Part shown: in pieces, positions 23,368 to 34,564 of the stretch | How positions within the stretch are numbered: position 1 is the first letter of the stretch | Layout of the letters: each line of letters opens with the position of its first letter | Origin: Enoplosus armatus | Lineage: Eukaryota > Chordata > Actinopteri > Centrarchiformes > Enoplosidae | Assembly (NCBI RefSeq): GCF_043641665.1 | Contig: NC_092188.1 | Coordinates: forward strand, 14,715,704-14,779,703 | Reading direction: 5' to 3' | Length of the DNA: 64,000 nucleotides | Program-made: the position numbers and the translations under genes | The notes under the pieces: model-generated | Database searches by the model: none | Seen by the model: only the letters and a program-made list of their open reading frames with translations | What the model was told of the DNA's origin: nothing

Positions 23368-25500
23368 AGTAAATGAATTAAATAAAAATGGAGGTGATGA
23401 AATTGCATGTGAATTGGAAAAATTGAGCGGTAAAAATGTGAAATGAAAATGGAGTGATAAATTATCAAGTGATTTGATTCATTTAAAGCTGATTTGATTA
23501 AAACAGTCGTTCACATCCATTTTCATCTCCTCTATTTTTATCAATTCCTTTTTGTTACTTCCACCCCATATGAGTGAGCATGATGGAGACTTTAACAGCT
23601 GTACCGTCAGAAGTCAGTTGTTTTTTAGGAACATTGGGGCAGAATTCACAAAGTGTCTTATCATTGAAAGTGCTCTTAAATGGCAATAAAAGTTCCTAGC
23701 AAAAGCTATTCAGAAAGCTAAATGAAGAAACTGGGTTTACCCTGTTGCTATGGATGACATCATGTTTCCGAATCAATTTACTCACAACTCATTACGTCAC
23801 ATTGAAGTCATTACATTACATTAAATTACATCACATTCAATTAAATTACATTACAATAAATAAGATTACATTCAATTATATTACATTACATTAAATTAGA
23901 ATACATTTAAGAGATTATCTTGTGTTAAAGTCATTAGATTACATTATCAGATTCCATTTACAAGAGCATTCCCATTACAAAAATAATCCATACAAAAGTA
24001 ATCCGATTATAGAAGTAATCCGATTACAGAAGTACTTAAATTACAAGAGTAAAAGCATTGCAAAAGTAATCAGATTACATTACAAAATCTTTGAAAAATG
24101 TACAAAATAATGAAAAAAATAATTATATTACAAAAGCAATCTGAGTACAAGAGCATTGATATTACATTGCAAAATGTTGACCACAAATTTTTTTAAATTT
24201 TCCATTTACAAAAGTGAGCCGATTACAAGAGTAACGTGGAAGTAACCTTTCATTCATTGAGACACATGGCGATTTCCATTTCCATACAGATCACTGTGTG
24301 TAAACTCTTTGAGCTACTCATCCAGGAAGACTGGATGAGACTGGAAAAGCTTTTTGAACTTATATCTGGACAGACTGAGATATTACATTGTCATAGGCAT
24401 TGAAGGGATTAGCCAAATGGGACCCCGGCAGATTGAATCAGATTGTATTGTTACATAGCCTGTCTGGGATTTCCTTAGATTTATTCACCTTTTTGTTGTC
24501 ACTCAGACCTCTTGATTAACCCAGCCCACAACCTATTGTTTTAGTCTACCCATGTTGTAATGGTATAAAACCTTGCCATGAATGTCTGATGTCTGAGATT
24601 TCATGACTGCAGTGGACTCTCTCTCCACTGTGCAGCGAATAAAACTCATCTGAACCAGCCACAGAATTGTACATGAAAGTAACCAGATTACAAAAGTAAT
24701 GTGATTACAAATGTAAGATGGGGAAAATGTGGAAATATGGGTCTGTTTTCATCATATCAGGACAATCAAATCACTTTATCATTTTTCATTTCACATCCAT
24801 TTTTACCGCTCCATTTTTCAATTCAAATGCATTTTCATCACCTCAGTTTTTATCTATTCATTTTTGTTCCACCCCATATGGGTGAGCATGATGGAGACTT
24901 TAACAGCTGCACCATCAGAAGTTGATTGTTTTTGAGGAACATTTAGGGCCGTATTCACAAAGTGTCTTATCTTTTCACTGAAAGTACTCTTAAATGGCAA
25001 TAAAAAGAAAGATAAAAGAAGGAACGGGTTTTATCCTTTTATCGCTGACATCATGTTTCAGAATCAATTTACTCACAGCTCATTACATTACATTACATTA
25101 AAGCCATTAGATCACATGAAATGACATTACATTACATTAAATTAAAATACATTTAAGAGATTACAGCCATTAGATTACATTTTCAAATTCCATTTACAAG
25201 AGCAATCCGATTACAAAAATAATCCAATAACAAGACATATCATCATGTATCATATTACATTACAAAAATGAGATCACAAAATAAAATATAAAATTGAAAA
25301 TGTATTAAATAAGAAATACACTGAAATGTAATCTGATTACAAAAGTAATCAAATTACAAGGGCAATCCGATTACAAGAGCAATCAGATTACAAGAGTAAT
25401 CAAATTACATTACAAAATGATGTTACTTTGAATTTTTAAAAATAATTTAATAAAAGAATATTAAGTTACAAAAGTAATCGGATTACAAGAGCAATAATAT
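23368..25500. repeat. Composite ATTACA-rich foldback and tandem block
   Basis: Three relations can be read. First, 23368-23475 is the reverse complement of 24765-24862 at high similarity. Second, 23560-23830 and 24865-25120 are direct repeats, sharing 'gtgagcatgatggagac', 'cacaaagtgtcttatc' and 'atcaatttactcaca'. Third, each direct copy is followed by a loose array of 'gattacaaaagtaatcc'-like units (about 23800-24240 and 25070-25500). The block resembles a foldback or large TIR element with a minisatellite interior, duplicated once. It is split by the LTR-like insertion at 24449-24673. No coding sequence. Confidence 0.7.
24449..24673 (+). mobile_element. Solo-LTR-like insertion
   Basis: The segment begins TGTTACAT and ends TTGTACA. 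It contains a TATAAAA box (about 24566) and an AATAAAA signal (about 24640) in LTR order. It interrupts the ATTACA array, with array-like units on both sides. No clean 5-bp target duplication was found; a shared ATTGTA at 24442-24447 and 24666-24671 suggests the true ends may differ by a few bases. Confidence 0.4.
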
Positions 25501-26372
25501 CAAATAGCAAAAATTGCAACAACAACAAAAAAAAAAAAAAAGCAAAGGGGTGGACCTATAAACCGGCATTGCTAAAAACAAGTCTCAACATATGCCTTGA
25601 AGGACAATGGAGGTTGCTTTTGTCCTGGAGCTCCCAAACCCAGATTTGGTGTCAAAAACTCCATTTTATTGTAGAGCTAACAACTCATTGAAATATAATG
25701 GCTCATCAATCTCTGAGAATTTAACCCTAAAAGTGATTGCTGTAAAACACACTTTGCAATGTATCCTGCCTTCATCCTGTTTTTGATCATAAATATGCAT
25801 AAAATATACACTATTTACTGTCCAGCACGGAATATACTGTGGATGTTAGATGGTTTTGTCTAGCAACATTACTCTGTTGTCATGTCAGATGTTCTCACAC
25901 AAGCTGCCAACTGGGAAAAATATTTCTCATCAACTTACATGTGATTCTACTACAAGTAGCGTTGTGGTATTCTGGAGGCTCTGAGGTCACTGAAAAGCAT
26001 CACAAATTGTGGAAGATTGTCACAACACATTACATCCACTAATGACAGCAGCTGATCAACAGTAATATAACATACAAGAGCCACACTATAAAAATTCGAA
26101 TACACTTACTGAGTTGCCATTTAGATCTTGCATAAACTGTCAGCTGACACACAATGAAATGTGTGAGCAATGTAAGAATGGTGTCAGACATCTCTCATTG
26201 TAAATGTCATGCTAATTTGGCTTAGTGAACTTAGTTCAAACTGTTTGACTGCCTATTTTCTTTTGTATGTAGTCTACTTTTAGAGGTACAATTTCCTTTT
26301 GACGGCTTAAAGAATAAAGTATAAAAGCCTTATATTTAAACACAGGAATTTAAGAAACTGCAATTAAAGTAT
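25501..26372. other. Unique sequence with an A15 run
   Basis: An A run lies at 25527-25541 directly after the ATTACA block, perhaps an old tail. Beyond it nothing is recognised. Confidence 0.45.
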
Positions 26373-26515
26373 CAGAATCAGAATCAGAATTACTTTATTG
26401 ATCCTCGGGGGGAAATTGTACAGTACTGGTGCTCCCATTCAAGAGTAGAAAGTAGCAAAAATTTAGAACTAAAAGTAAGTACAAAATATAAAAATAAGAA
26501 ATAGAAAATAATTCT
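26373..26515 (+). mobile_element. Family F retroelement tail, copy 1
   Basis: The sequence has 'tcagaatcagaatcagaa', then 'actttattgatcctcgggggg' and 'gtgctcccattcaag', and matches 61947-62090 closely. I recognise it as the 3' tail of a non-LTR retrotransposon widespread in teleosts; I am not sure which clade. It is followed by an inverted partial copy of itself (next entry). Confidence 0.65.
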
Positions 26516-26549
26516 TAAATTTTTGCTACTTTCTACTCTTGAATGGGAG
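26432..26549. repeat. Perfect 34-bp inverted repeat, 50-bp loop
   Basis: Positions 26432-26465 and 26516-26549 are exact reverse complements, with similarity ending abruptly at both arms. The 61.9-kb copy of the same repeat has no second arm, so the right arm is a secondary inverted duplication. Confidence 0.9.
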
Positions 26550-26573
26550 TAGATAGATAGATAGATAGATAAA
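26549..26573. repeat. (AGAT)n microsatellite
   Basis: About six tetranucleotide units directly abut the right arm of the inverted repeat. Confidence 0.85.
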
Positions 26574-28044
26574 GTAGAGAAATGGTAAATTAAAGCTATT
26601 CCAATGTATTTGTGTGTTTTTGACTTCATAAGTCAGTGCCCTTGGACCACCCAAATCAAAAAAGTCTGGGCAAGCCACTGGTCTTTGTTACTGTATGTTG
26701 TGTTCAAAAAAATTTTTAATCACCTTTTTCGGTGCAGCTATTTGCTTTGCTTTGCTCACTGTGTGTCCTGGAGAGCAGCTGTTTGAGCTACAAAACACTG
26801 ATGAAGTTTTGAACACAATTGTCATGATGGAAAGACAACTGGGAAAATAAGGTCCTGGTTCTAAATAGCTGGATTTATGTTAGAACATATAGCTTGGGTT
26901 TCCACTTTTTTTCTAATCAGTGCTGAGGAAATTAGGTTTGTGATGTTTGTGAACATTGCTAACACTCTCTAATACCTTTTGAATGAGCTACACAATTTTA
27001 ATCCCAAGGTTTAGTGAAAGAATAGCTTTATGTACTGTTTTAGTGCACATGTTCTGGTTATAAAGTGATCTTGTGTTGCTGCCTCTGGCTGTTCTTGACT
27101 ATATATATATATATATTCCAGTCTATGATAAAATAAACTAAAAAAAAACTACTACAGCACACTAGATTTAATGACGTTTTAATGATCCCTGTGAAGAAAT
27201 GAAGAATGCGCCCATGGTCACACTGGATGAATGGACAGTCAGGAAAGCTGCTCATCAATAACCTGGATAATAATAATTCTTGCAGCACTGTTCCAGGAGG
27301 ATGGGAGGGTCCGTGACTATTTCTCTGCCTCAGTGCACAGTGGACCCAGAGGGACAGACCCATTAACAGAGATCTGTTTATACTGCCTCACCTCAATCTC
27401 AGCGCATACCTCCTGACTAATGTCAGCCATGTTTAACAACCACCTGCCTTATCGCATGTACACACCGACAGAAGGCACCAGCAGTGAAATCAATCAAGCA
27501 CAGAACTTGTGTCAATTATTGCAGAAAATTGGAAATAAGACATTTTGAAAACACAGTGAGTTGATATGTAGGATGAGATATAGGTGAATCTGGAAGGTTT
27601 GGGTTATTTGAGAATATTGGGTGAATATTTCATCTGGTCTCAATACAGAACAAAAACTACCAGAGTGCAGAATTTAGTGATCTGTTAAAGAATTCCTCAC
27701 TGATTTACAACCTTACTGGTGTATTTGGCATCGTATGACATGCCTTTATATTGTTAAACTTGTCTATACGAGAAAGGCTGCAGTTATCCACTAAAATTCT
27801 ACAAATGTTGATGCAGTCATAAGGGTCATAAAGGCAACCCTTTCTCCCAGAAATGATGTTTGCTACAGTAGGTATGTCTCGAAGGAAATGAAACGCCATT
27901 CTGGATGTCTTTTTTAATCAAAATAATGAGGAAATGTTAACATCTGGCAAGTCACAAAATGTTGATAAAGTCAATAGAATATTAACTGATAATGTATTTT
28001 ATCTGGTCTCAGCCAAAATATACAATCATAGCAACAAAAGCAAG
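26574..28044. other. Unique sequence
   Basis: Contains an (AT)8 run at 27101-27116. Nothing else recognised; the 101-codon minus-strand frame at 27058-27363 crosses the AT run and is not credible. Confidence 0.45.
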
Positions 28045-28340
28045 TTTTTATGGGTGTGTTTAGGCACTCATAGCACAGCACTTAAGGGAAAGATTCTGGT
28101 CTTGGTTAAACATTGAAAAAGTCTCCAGTGACACAAAATGTTTACTTTATTAACATTTACCTGAACCAACAGTCTCTTAATGAAAGTGCTTATGTTGTCT
28201 AAACATAACCACATGCAGGACTCATGGTACAAACCCCTGTCTCCAGAGTCAAATTCCTGAGGTATGCACTCCCACCATCCACCCCGACCACGTCCCTGGA
28301 ACCTATGACTTTTGTTCGGTACTCCAAGGCTCAAAATAAA
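28045..28340 (-). repeat. Family G dispersed fish repeat
   Basis: I recognise the 'ctaaacataaccacatgcaggactcatgg' region and the 'cacgtccctggaacc' region, in several pieces, as part of a common percomorph repeat. The 88-codon minus-strand frame inside it is a repeat by-product. A related fragment starts near 49475. Confidence 0.45.
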
Positions 28341-28489
28341 AGTTTCCTGTGGACCTAATTCAGGTAGGAATTACGTCTCTCATCATAACATAATCAGGAA
28401 AACAAATTAGTATTATATAAATGTTATTTCTAGGAGAGGGGGTTGATGGGGGACAATCAAGCCAGTAAATTTACTAATTTCAAAACCAT

Positions 28490-28690
28490 GTGCGGAGCAA
28501 AGAGATCCAGATTGACTGAGTAATAAACCTTTTTCACAGGAGACATTTTGACATGTCACAGTAGGAAAAGCACAGCTGTGAATAATAAAATGAATGATGA
28601 CTAAATTCCATTTAGCTGCTTCAGTTTCAGAGCCCTGGTGTTGCATGCAGGTTCACTGTCACATTGTCATTGATGACACTTGGACAGAAC
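28490..28690 (-). mobile_element. Family B MITE, copy 2, minus strand
   Basis: Reverse complement of the 62.3-kb copy. It carries 'gacattttgacatgtcacag', 'aaaagcacagctgtgaat' and 'ccatttagctgcttcag' in the expected order. Its minus-strand frame gives a QHQ..ETEAAKWN-type peptide that recurs in the other copies, so it is repeat-derived and not a gene. Confidence 0.65.
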
Positions 28691-29635
28691 AGAGGGAATA
28701 AGGCCTATTTGTGAAAATAAACTTATATCAAGGTAGCCTGATGGCAACACCACTAGATATTTTTTTATATGCATATGTCAGGTACTGACGCTTTGCAAAA
28801 GCTGTCTGTCCGACTGGATTTCGTGACATGGTAATATAACGAATCAGCTGTCATTTCAACGTCTGTCACCATATTGTTTGGCTTTCCTTGAGTGATATAT
28901 TTACAGTAAATCAGTGTGTGTTCCTGCACTGTGACAGGAGCAGGTATAGGCGGCTGCTGAAATGTTATGCTCAGTACCAGTCTTATCCGAGTCTGTGCCC
29001 GACATTGTTTATTCCTTTCAAAAAAGGCCCAGACATGCCACTGGCAGTCATGGGCTGGGTTGTAGTGATAAAACTTTTCCTGGTTTCACAACTGATATAT
29101 TCCGGTTTCAAAGTCTTACTCTTTAATCTGGAAGAGAAAATGTGCTTCAAGCTGAAAGGAGACTCTCTTGCTGTTACCTGTAGTAACATAGAGCCTTCCT
29201 AAGGAGTACAGACAAAACTGACGAGTGTTTAGAAGCATATCATACAATGACAAATGCATGATTATACAAAGACAAATGCATTTGGTGGATGAAATAGATA
29301 AAGGAACACGAGCTGTGTATGAGTACTCCCCCTTAGATAGATATGGAAACAAACAGGCAGGTGGTAGTCAAAGAAGACCAGGAAACAAGGGGACAATTTC
29401 AGTACCAAAATAGGATGTTAACTATGTGACTCATGTCCCCAGCACTCTTTTACATTCATTATCTCACTACATGTCAAACACAGCCAGAAGCAGCAGCAAA
29501 GAAGCCATTAAGCCTTATCTATTATTGAACAGTCAAAGGCCTTCTAATGGCTGGAAATCGCTGACACCAAGATTCTTTCATAGTCGTATGATTTACAGTC
29601 TGTCCCTGCTTCAAAAGACAATAAAAAACAAACAA

Positions 29636-29637
<2 letters not shown>

Positions 29638-29672
<35 letters not shown>
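29638..29672. repeat. (CA)17 microsatellite
   Basis: Near-perfect dinucleotide run read directly. Confidence 0.95.
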
Positions 29673-31640
29673 ATAAGCAGAATTGTTTTCATGAAACGTG
29701 CATCTTGTTTTGAAACTATACACCAAGAGCAGTCAGTGGTCTGGCTTAATCCCTTCTCCCTGTTGTTCTGTCTTGTGAGTAGAATAGTTAAAGTTGCTTA
29801 GCCATGTGACAACTCTGTCTGCACCCTCTGGATATTTCTATTCTCCACGCCGCAGTAGTGACATTATTATTTCATGTGGATAAAGACATTGAGAAGACAG
29901 AGATGGCTGCCCTTTCACCAATAACTACAAAGGATGCAATGCAGTTCCACTGCCTGCTCTAATATGCGTCTGTGGGTTCACTGCGTTAACGTGACCATTC
30001 AGAGGAAACGTTCTCGGGTCTCTATCAGCGGCCTCATATTTCCTGACCATTTAGGCTGACAGGCAGTGGCACTTTGAGAGAGTTGGGAGCAGTCCCACAC
30101 TCATCATGGATGAGGCTCACAGTAGAGAAGATCCTGTGGTGAGTCAGAAAAGACCTTTGCAGTAGCACCCACAAGTTAGAAAGGTCAGCAGGAGCATTTT
30201 TAATTTCTAATGTGTTTTACAGTTATTTAAACTATTAATTCTGACAAATGGTTAGGATAGTTTTCTTTTAGAATTCATGTACATAGCATATATTTTATCT
30301 ACTCTTTATCCTAATTTTTCTAGATGAGAAAACAATCTCACAACAAGGTCCATTTAGTAGGTGTTCTGGATCTTTAGATCATTTAACATGATCATTCAGC
30401 AGAGGGTGTTTGCCCCACAAAATTGTAGATGTTCATCTTTTCAGCCAAAAAGATTGAGTCATTAAAGTGTTCAGAAAAAAAAAAAATATGACCATCTACA
30501 TTTCCATGACAACTGAACAAACTCCATCTGCTGGTGCAGCTCATGTGATACGATCCAAAGCTCCAGAACAACTCAAAATAATCCTAATTTTATAGCGTGA
30601 AAAAAATATCCTTTTTATAATGTTTTTATGCCCTTGACAACATGCAGAAATGAAGATTTATAATGATCCTGGTTAGATTCATTTGTTGTCGCTGAACTTC
30701 AGTTTATAATTGTATTCACATAATCCACAGGGAAAATTAGTTGTTCCTTGTGCAAAGCTAAATTACACAATTTTTTTTTTCCTACCAACTACAGTAATTT
30801 TGTGAGTCCCCATTGACATTTTTGTAGACTCAACAAAAGGTTTAATACTATAGTGAGTTGTGAGCGATTTAATTTTACCTATCCTTATAACACTTTAATT
30901 TAAAATGAGGCGTTTATTTTTGAGAGCAGTCGTGGCGTTACGATGAAGGAGAGGAGGCCCGTCCCTTGAGTTAAATAACCAGCTTAAATGGAGGGATAGC
31001 ACCTCGGGCCTCCTGTGTAACTAATGAGAAGGCAATACTAAAAGCGCTGCGAAATTCCTGTGAACAGAGCTGACTGGTGTAAGGTGAGAGCTAATCAGGG
31101 CCTTTCCATGCTCTGACAACCCTGTGTGCCCCCAACAATTACAATGCTGAGGATTAGTGAGTTGCACAGAAGCACACAATATGTCAAACTGCAATCATTA
31201 AATGATGGTTCCTCTTGGTTGCCTCTGCCAAAAATCACATGGTGCATTTCTATGCAAATGCAAGGTAGTGGCAGCCCTGCTTCCAGCATAATTGTCATCT
31301 GTGGTTGAATGGTTATATTTGATACCATGTTGCAATAATTTACAGCATTTGTTTCACTGGCAGAAGGTAAGACTGTGTACCAACACATTGATAACCCTCA
31401 CATTTACTAATGCATACGCAATGAGCTAAAAAGTTTCAGAGACAAGGGCGGATATTTAATTTCACCGTTGGTGGGGACAATAAACATAAATATTTCTTCA
31501 GAGCAATTCCTGAAGGAGACACCAAAGGTGCCGCCAAAAGTACCGTTGTAACAGTTAATAATACATTAAATGTTTATAAAGGAAATCTTAATTACCACTA
31601 CAGTGTTTCCTGTGGAACGTCTGTAACCACGGCCAACCAC

Positions 31641-31672
31641 GGTGTGTGTGTGTGTGTGCGTGTGTGTGTGTG
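31641..31672. repeat. (GT)16 microsatellite, one interruption
   Basis: GT run with a single GC unit in the middle (about 31659-31660). Confidence 0.95.
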
Positions 31673-32875
31673 AAATGGGTGAACTGACCCTTTAGCACAA
31701 AATGAACTACAATCTGGTGTGGATTTACTGTACACATTGGATGCCCAGACAATCTACAATATATTAACATGCTTTTCATTCTGACAATAGTCTGTTCCCT
31801 TGACTCTCTAAGACAAAAGCACCATAAGGTTTATCCTCAGTCATTAATGAGGTGACTCTCAGATCAATTGTTATCGACCGAAGGCCTCCATTATTGGCTT
31901 GTAAGACATTACTGTTGTACCATTATCCCTTAATTATATTGAAGGCAGAGCACTGCTGTTACAGCTCTCTCTTTAGTACAGTACAAAATCAGACGAGGTA
32001 CTAATCATCCTTTCTAACACACACATGGCCCGGGGTGCTACCGGCTTTACTGCTGCATTCTAATGGAATCATTAGCAAACAACAGTGATTTATTTGTTTA
32101 AGGCAATGCATGATTGCTTAACGGCAAATGAATGGAAAGGTACACACTTAGATATTTGCACTTAATGGAGGGTTAAATATTTTTAGGGGACAAATGAAGA
32201 TACATGCAAAAGCAAGAGACCATAAACAGCTAATGTTCAGAAGTTTGACTAAATGTCAACTATGATATCTTCATAGTGCTTGCACCTAGGCCCTTGAGTG
32301 TTTTCTAATGTCAATACTTGTTTTTAAATAGCTGAATCCTTTTGCAGATTTACAATAGACTCTGAAAGTATACACTTCAGTCTACCGTGTGGGCATGTAG
32401 CTTCTCAGTGCACATGCAGTAGGTAACTGTACAGTAGATATATGACACAGTTAAAGGCAGGTAGCAGGTTTGACTATCACTGTGGCCTCGATAAAAGCTT
32501 TCTTTCTTCTAGGTGAGGTGTGACAGCAGGATGTCAGCGCTTCAGCAGATCTGAGTGCAAGCTCCAACTCCGATTGAGCCTGAAAAAGTCTCACCTGACC
32601 TGACCTGATTTCATCACCTCGTATTATTCAGCAAGAGCTAGTTTTTGTTATCCAAATCTCCATGCTTCCTGGACTCTCTGAGAGGATAAAACGATAAAAT
32701 AGTGTCTGCTCTTTCAAGACTCCTGATAAGACACAACACAATGGTTCTGACCACCATACTCTTGAGCACAACAAAACATAACTTTAATCTGTTGCTTGAT
32801 ATTACGAACTCAGCAAGTGCACCATTCAATTATTATTTTTAGTCATGCTAGCGGCTTGGCTCTACAAATGACAAT

Positions 32876-33190
32876 ATCAGCCTGATGGTCGCTTGCTCCA
32901 CCACAATTGGAATAACTAATTATTGGATGGATTGCTGTGAAATTTGGTACAGGCTTTCATGATCCCTAGAGAATGATTCTTTATGACTTTGGTGACTTTT
33001 CCTCAAGTGCCACCATGAGGTTGACATTTGTGGTTTTGAGTGAAATGTCTCGACAACTTTTGCATGGACTACAGTGAAATTTGGTACAAACATTGTGAAT
33101 TTTAAGAACTTTGGAGCATATTAGCATGGTGACATTAGCATTTAGCTCAAAGCACAGCCGTGCCTAAGTACAGCCTCACAGGCTCATGAG
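32876..33190 (+). repeat. Family E dispersed fish repeat
   Basis: Contains the doubled block 'ttggatggattgctgtgaaa' / 'gcatggactacagtgaaat', the 'gccaccatgaggttgacat' block and the 'agtacagcctcacag' end. I recognise this as one of the most frequent interspersed repeats of percomorph genomes, but not its class. A minus-strand end fragment lies at 23.2 kb. Confidence 0.7.
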
Positions 33191-34528
33191 CTGTCATGAT
33201 TTTCAGGATTATTCCTCGTTTTGTATTATATTTTGCATGTTTGATGCAGCACAAGTTCCCATAGACAATTTGACATTTTGTGGCTGGTTCTTATTTTGAG
33301 GACTCTTATTAAAGGGCTGATTCTTACTCAGTCTAATATGAATAACAGTCAGCACCTACAATTACTTTTTAAACGCATTGTTATTTTGTCAACTCTAAGT
33401 ATACTTACAGAGACCTCAGCTGTAACAGTATACTGCTACAAACACCTGTTAAATATCTACTAATACAGTTCTACAATGAGACTTCACTGATTGACACGTT
33501 TTTCCCTAAAACTCTCTAGACAATAATTAAAAGTCAAGAATATATTTCAACCTGCCAGCATCTATGAGTAAGACCACTTTTCACTTTTCTGTTGAGAAAA
33601 CTATGGAATTATGCACATACTTTATGCCTTTGAGTTGATGGCAGATGTCTGGAGGTCAGAGCTGGAAGATGGAAGGTGTAAGATGGAGGGAGAGGGCGCT
33701 GGTCCTTCCTTTCAGAGATAAGACAGCCAAGAATGATGGGGCCAAATGGCAGGAGAAGAGAAAAGGGCAAATTATCTGATAGACCAGAGGCTTTGAATTC
33801 TCTGTGAATACCAGCAGGGAATAAACAAGATACTCAATACTACAAGATACCACTCTGGCACGAAGGATGGAGGGCTAACACTTTAACCTTTACTTTTTTT
33901 GTCAATGTTGGAGGTGGCTGTTCCCTTTTGTGTTGTGATATTTTCAGCACATGGAACATGATTGAGTCCTGCTGTAAGATGAGATAAAAATAAGAAATAA
34001 AAAGCACATCATACGTGATACCTTTTTATCAAACAACAGCACATGTAGAGATAAAAGACACCATCACATTTCAGTTATTTGACTGACAAGTCAATTATGA
34101 TGGCTTTTTCTCTGAGGACTAAACGCATGCAGGTAAATGTGGCTTTTCAACATGTCATTAGCTCATTTGAGATATCTTGCAAGGCTATTATTCTCAAAAA
34201 TGTACAGATACTGTAATCATTTTCTGATGGACATATTATCAATTTAAGATCCAGTCATTCCTTTTCCATTTTTCTTCAAACATCCACAGATGACAGAAGA
34301 ACAAATGCATGCTCAACCGTGATTGCTCTTGACTTTGTCATATGGTATTTAGCTGTCTAGATCTCTCATCAGATTACCTGCTCTTCTCTCTCCTCCTGTC
34401 ATGGGGATGGTCCCTTTTGGTGTCTGACAGGCGATACAGCCTGGTGTTTGACCTCCGAGAATGTTCCTCTTATGTGTGAGTGTGAGCTGACAGCAGCTTA
34501 ATGCCAGTGTTAAGGCCTGTCTGTGGAG

Positions 34529-34564
<36 letters not shown>

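Larger units (their letters stand above)
28691..32875. other. Long unique stretch with two microsatellites
   Basis: Holds the CA run at 29638-29672 and the GT run at 31641-31672. I see no dispersed repeat or credible gene. The parts near 30940-31080 and 31800-31960 are non-repetitive, somewhat higher in GC and contain homeodomain-type cores, so they are candidates for conserved regulatory DNA, untested. Confidence 0.4.

Noticed and set aside
23800..25500. CRISPR-like array from the regular gattaca units
   Set aside because: Units are degenerate and contiguous without unique spacers, and the genome is animal; it is a minisatellite.
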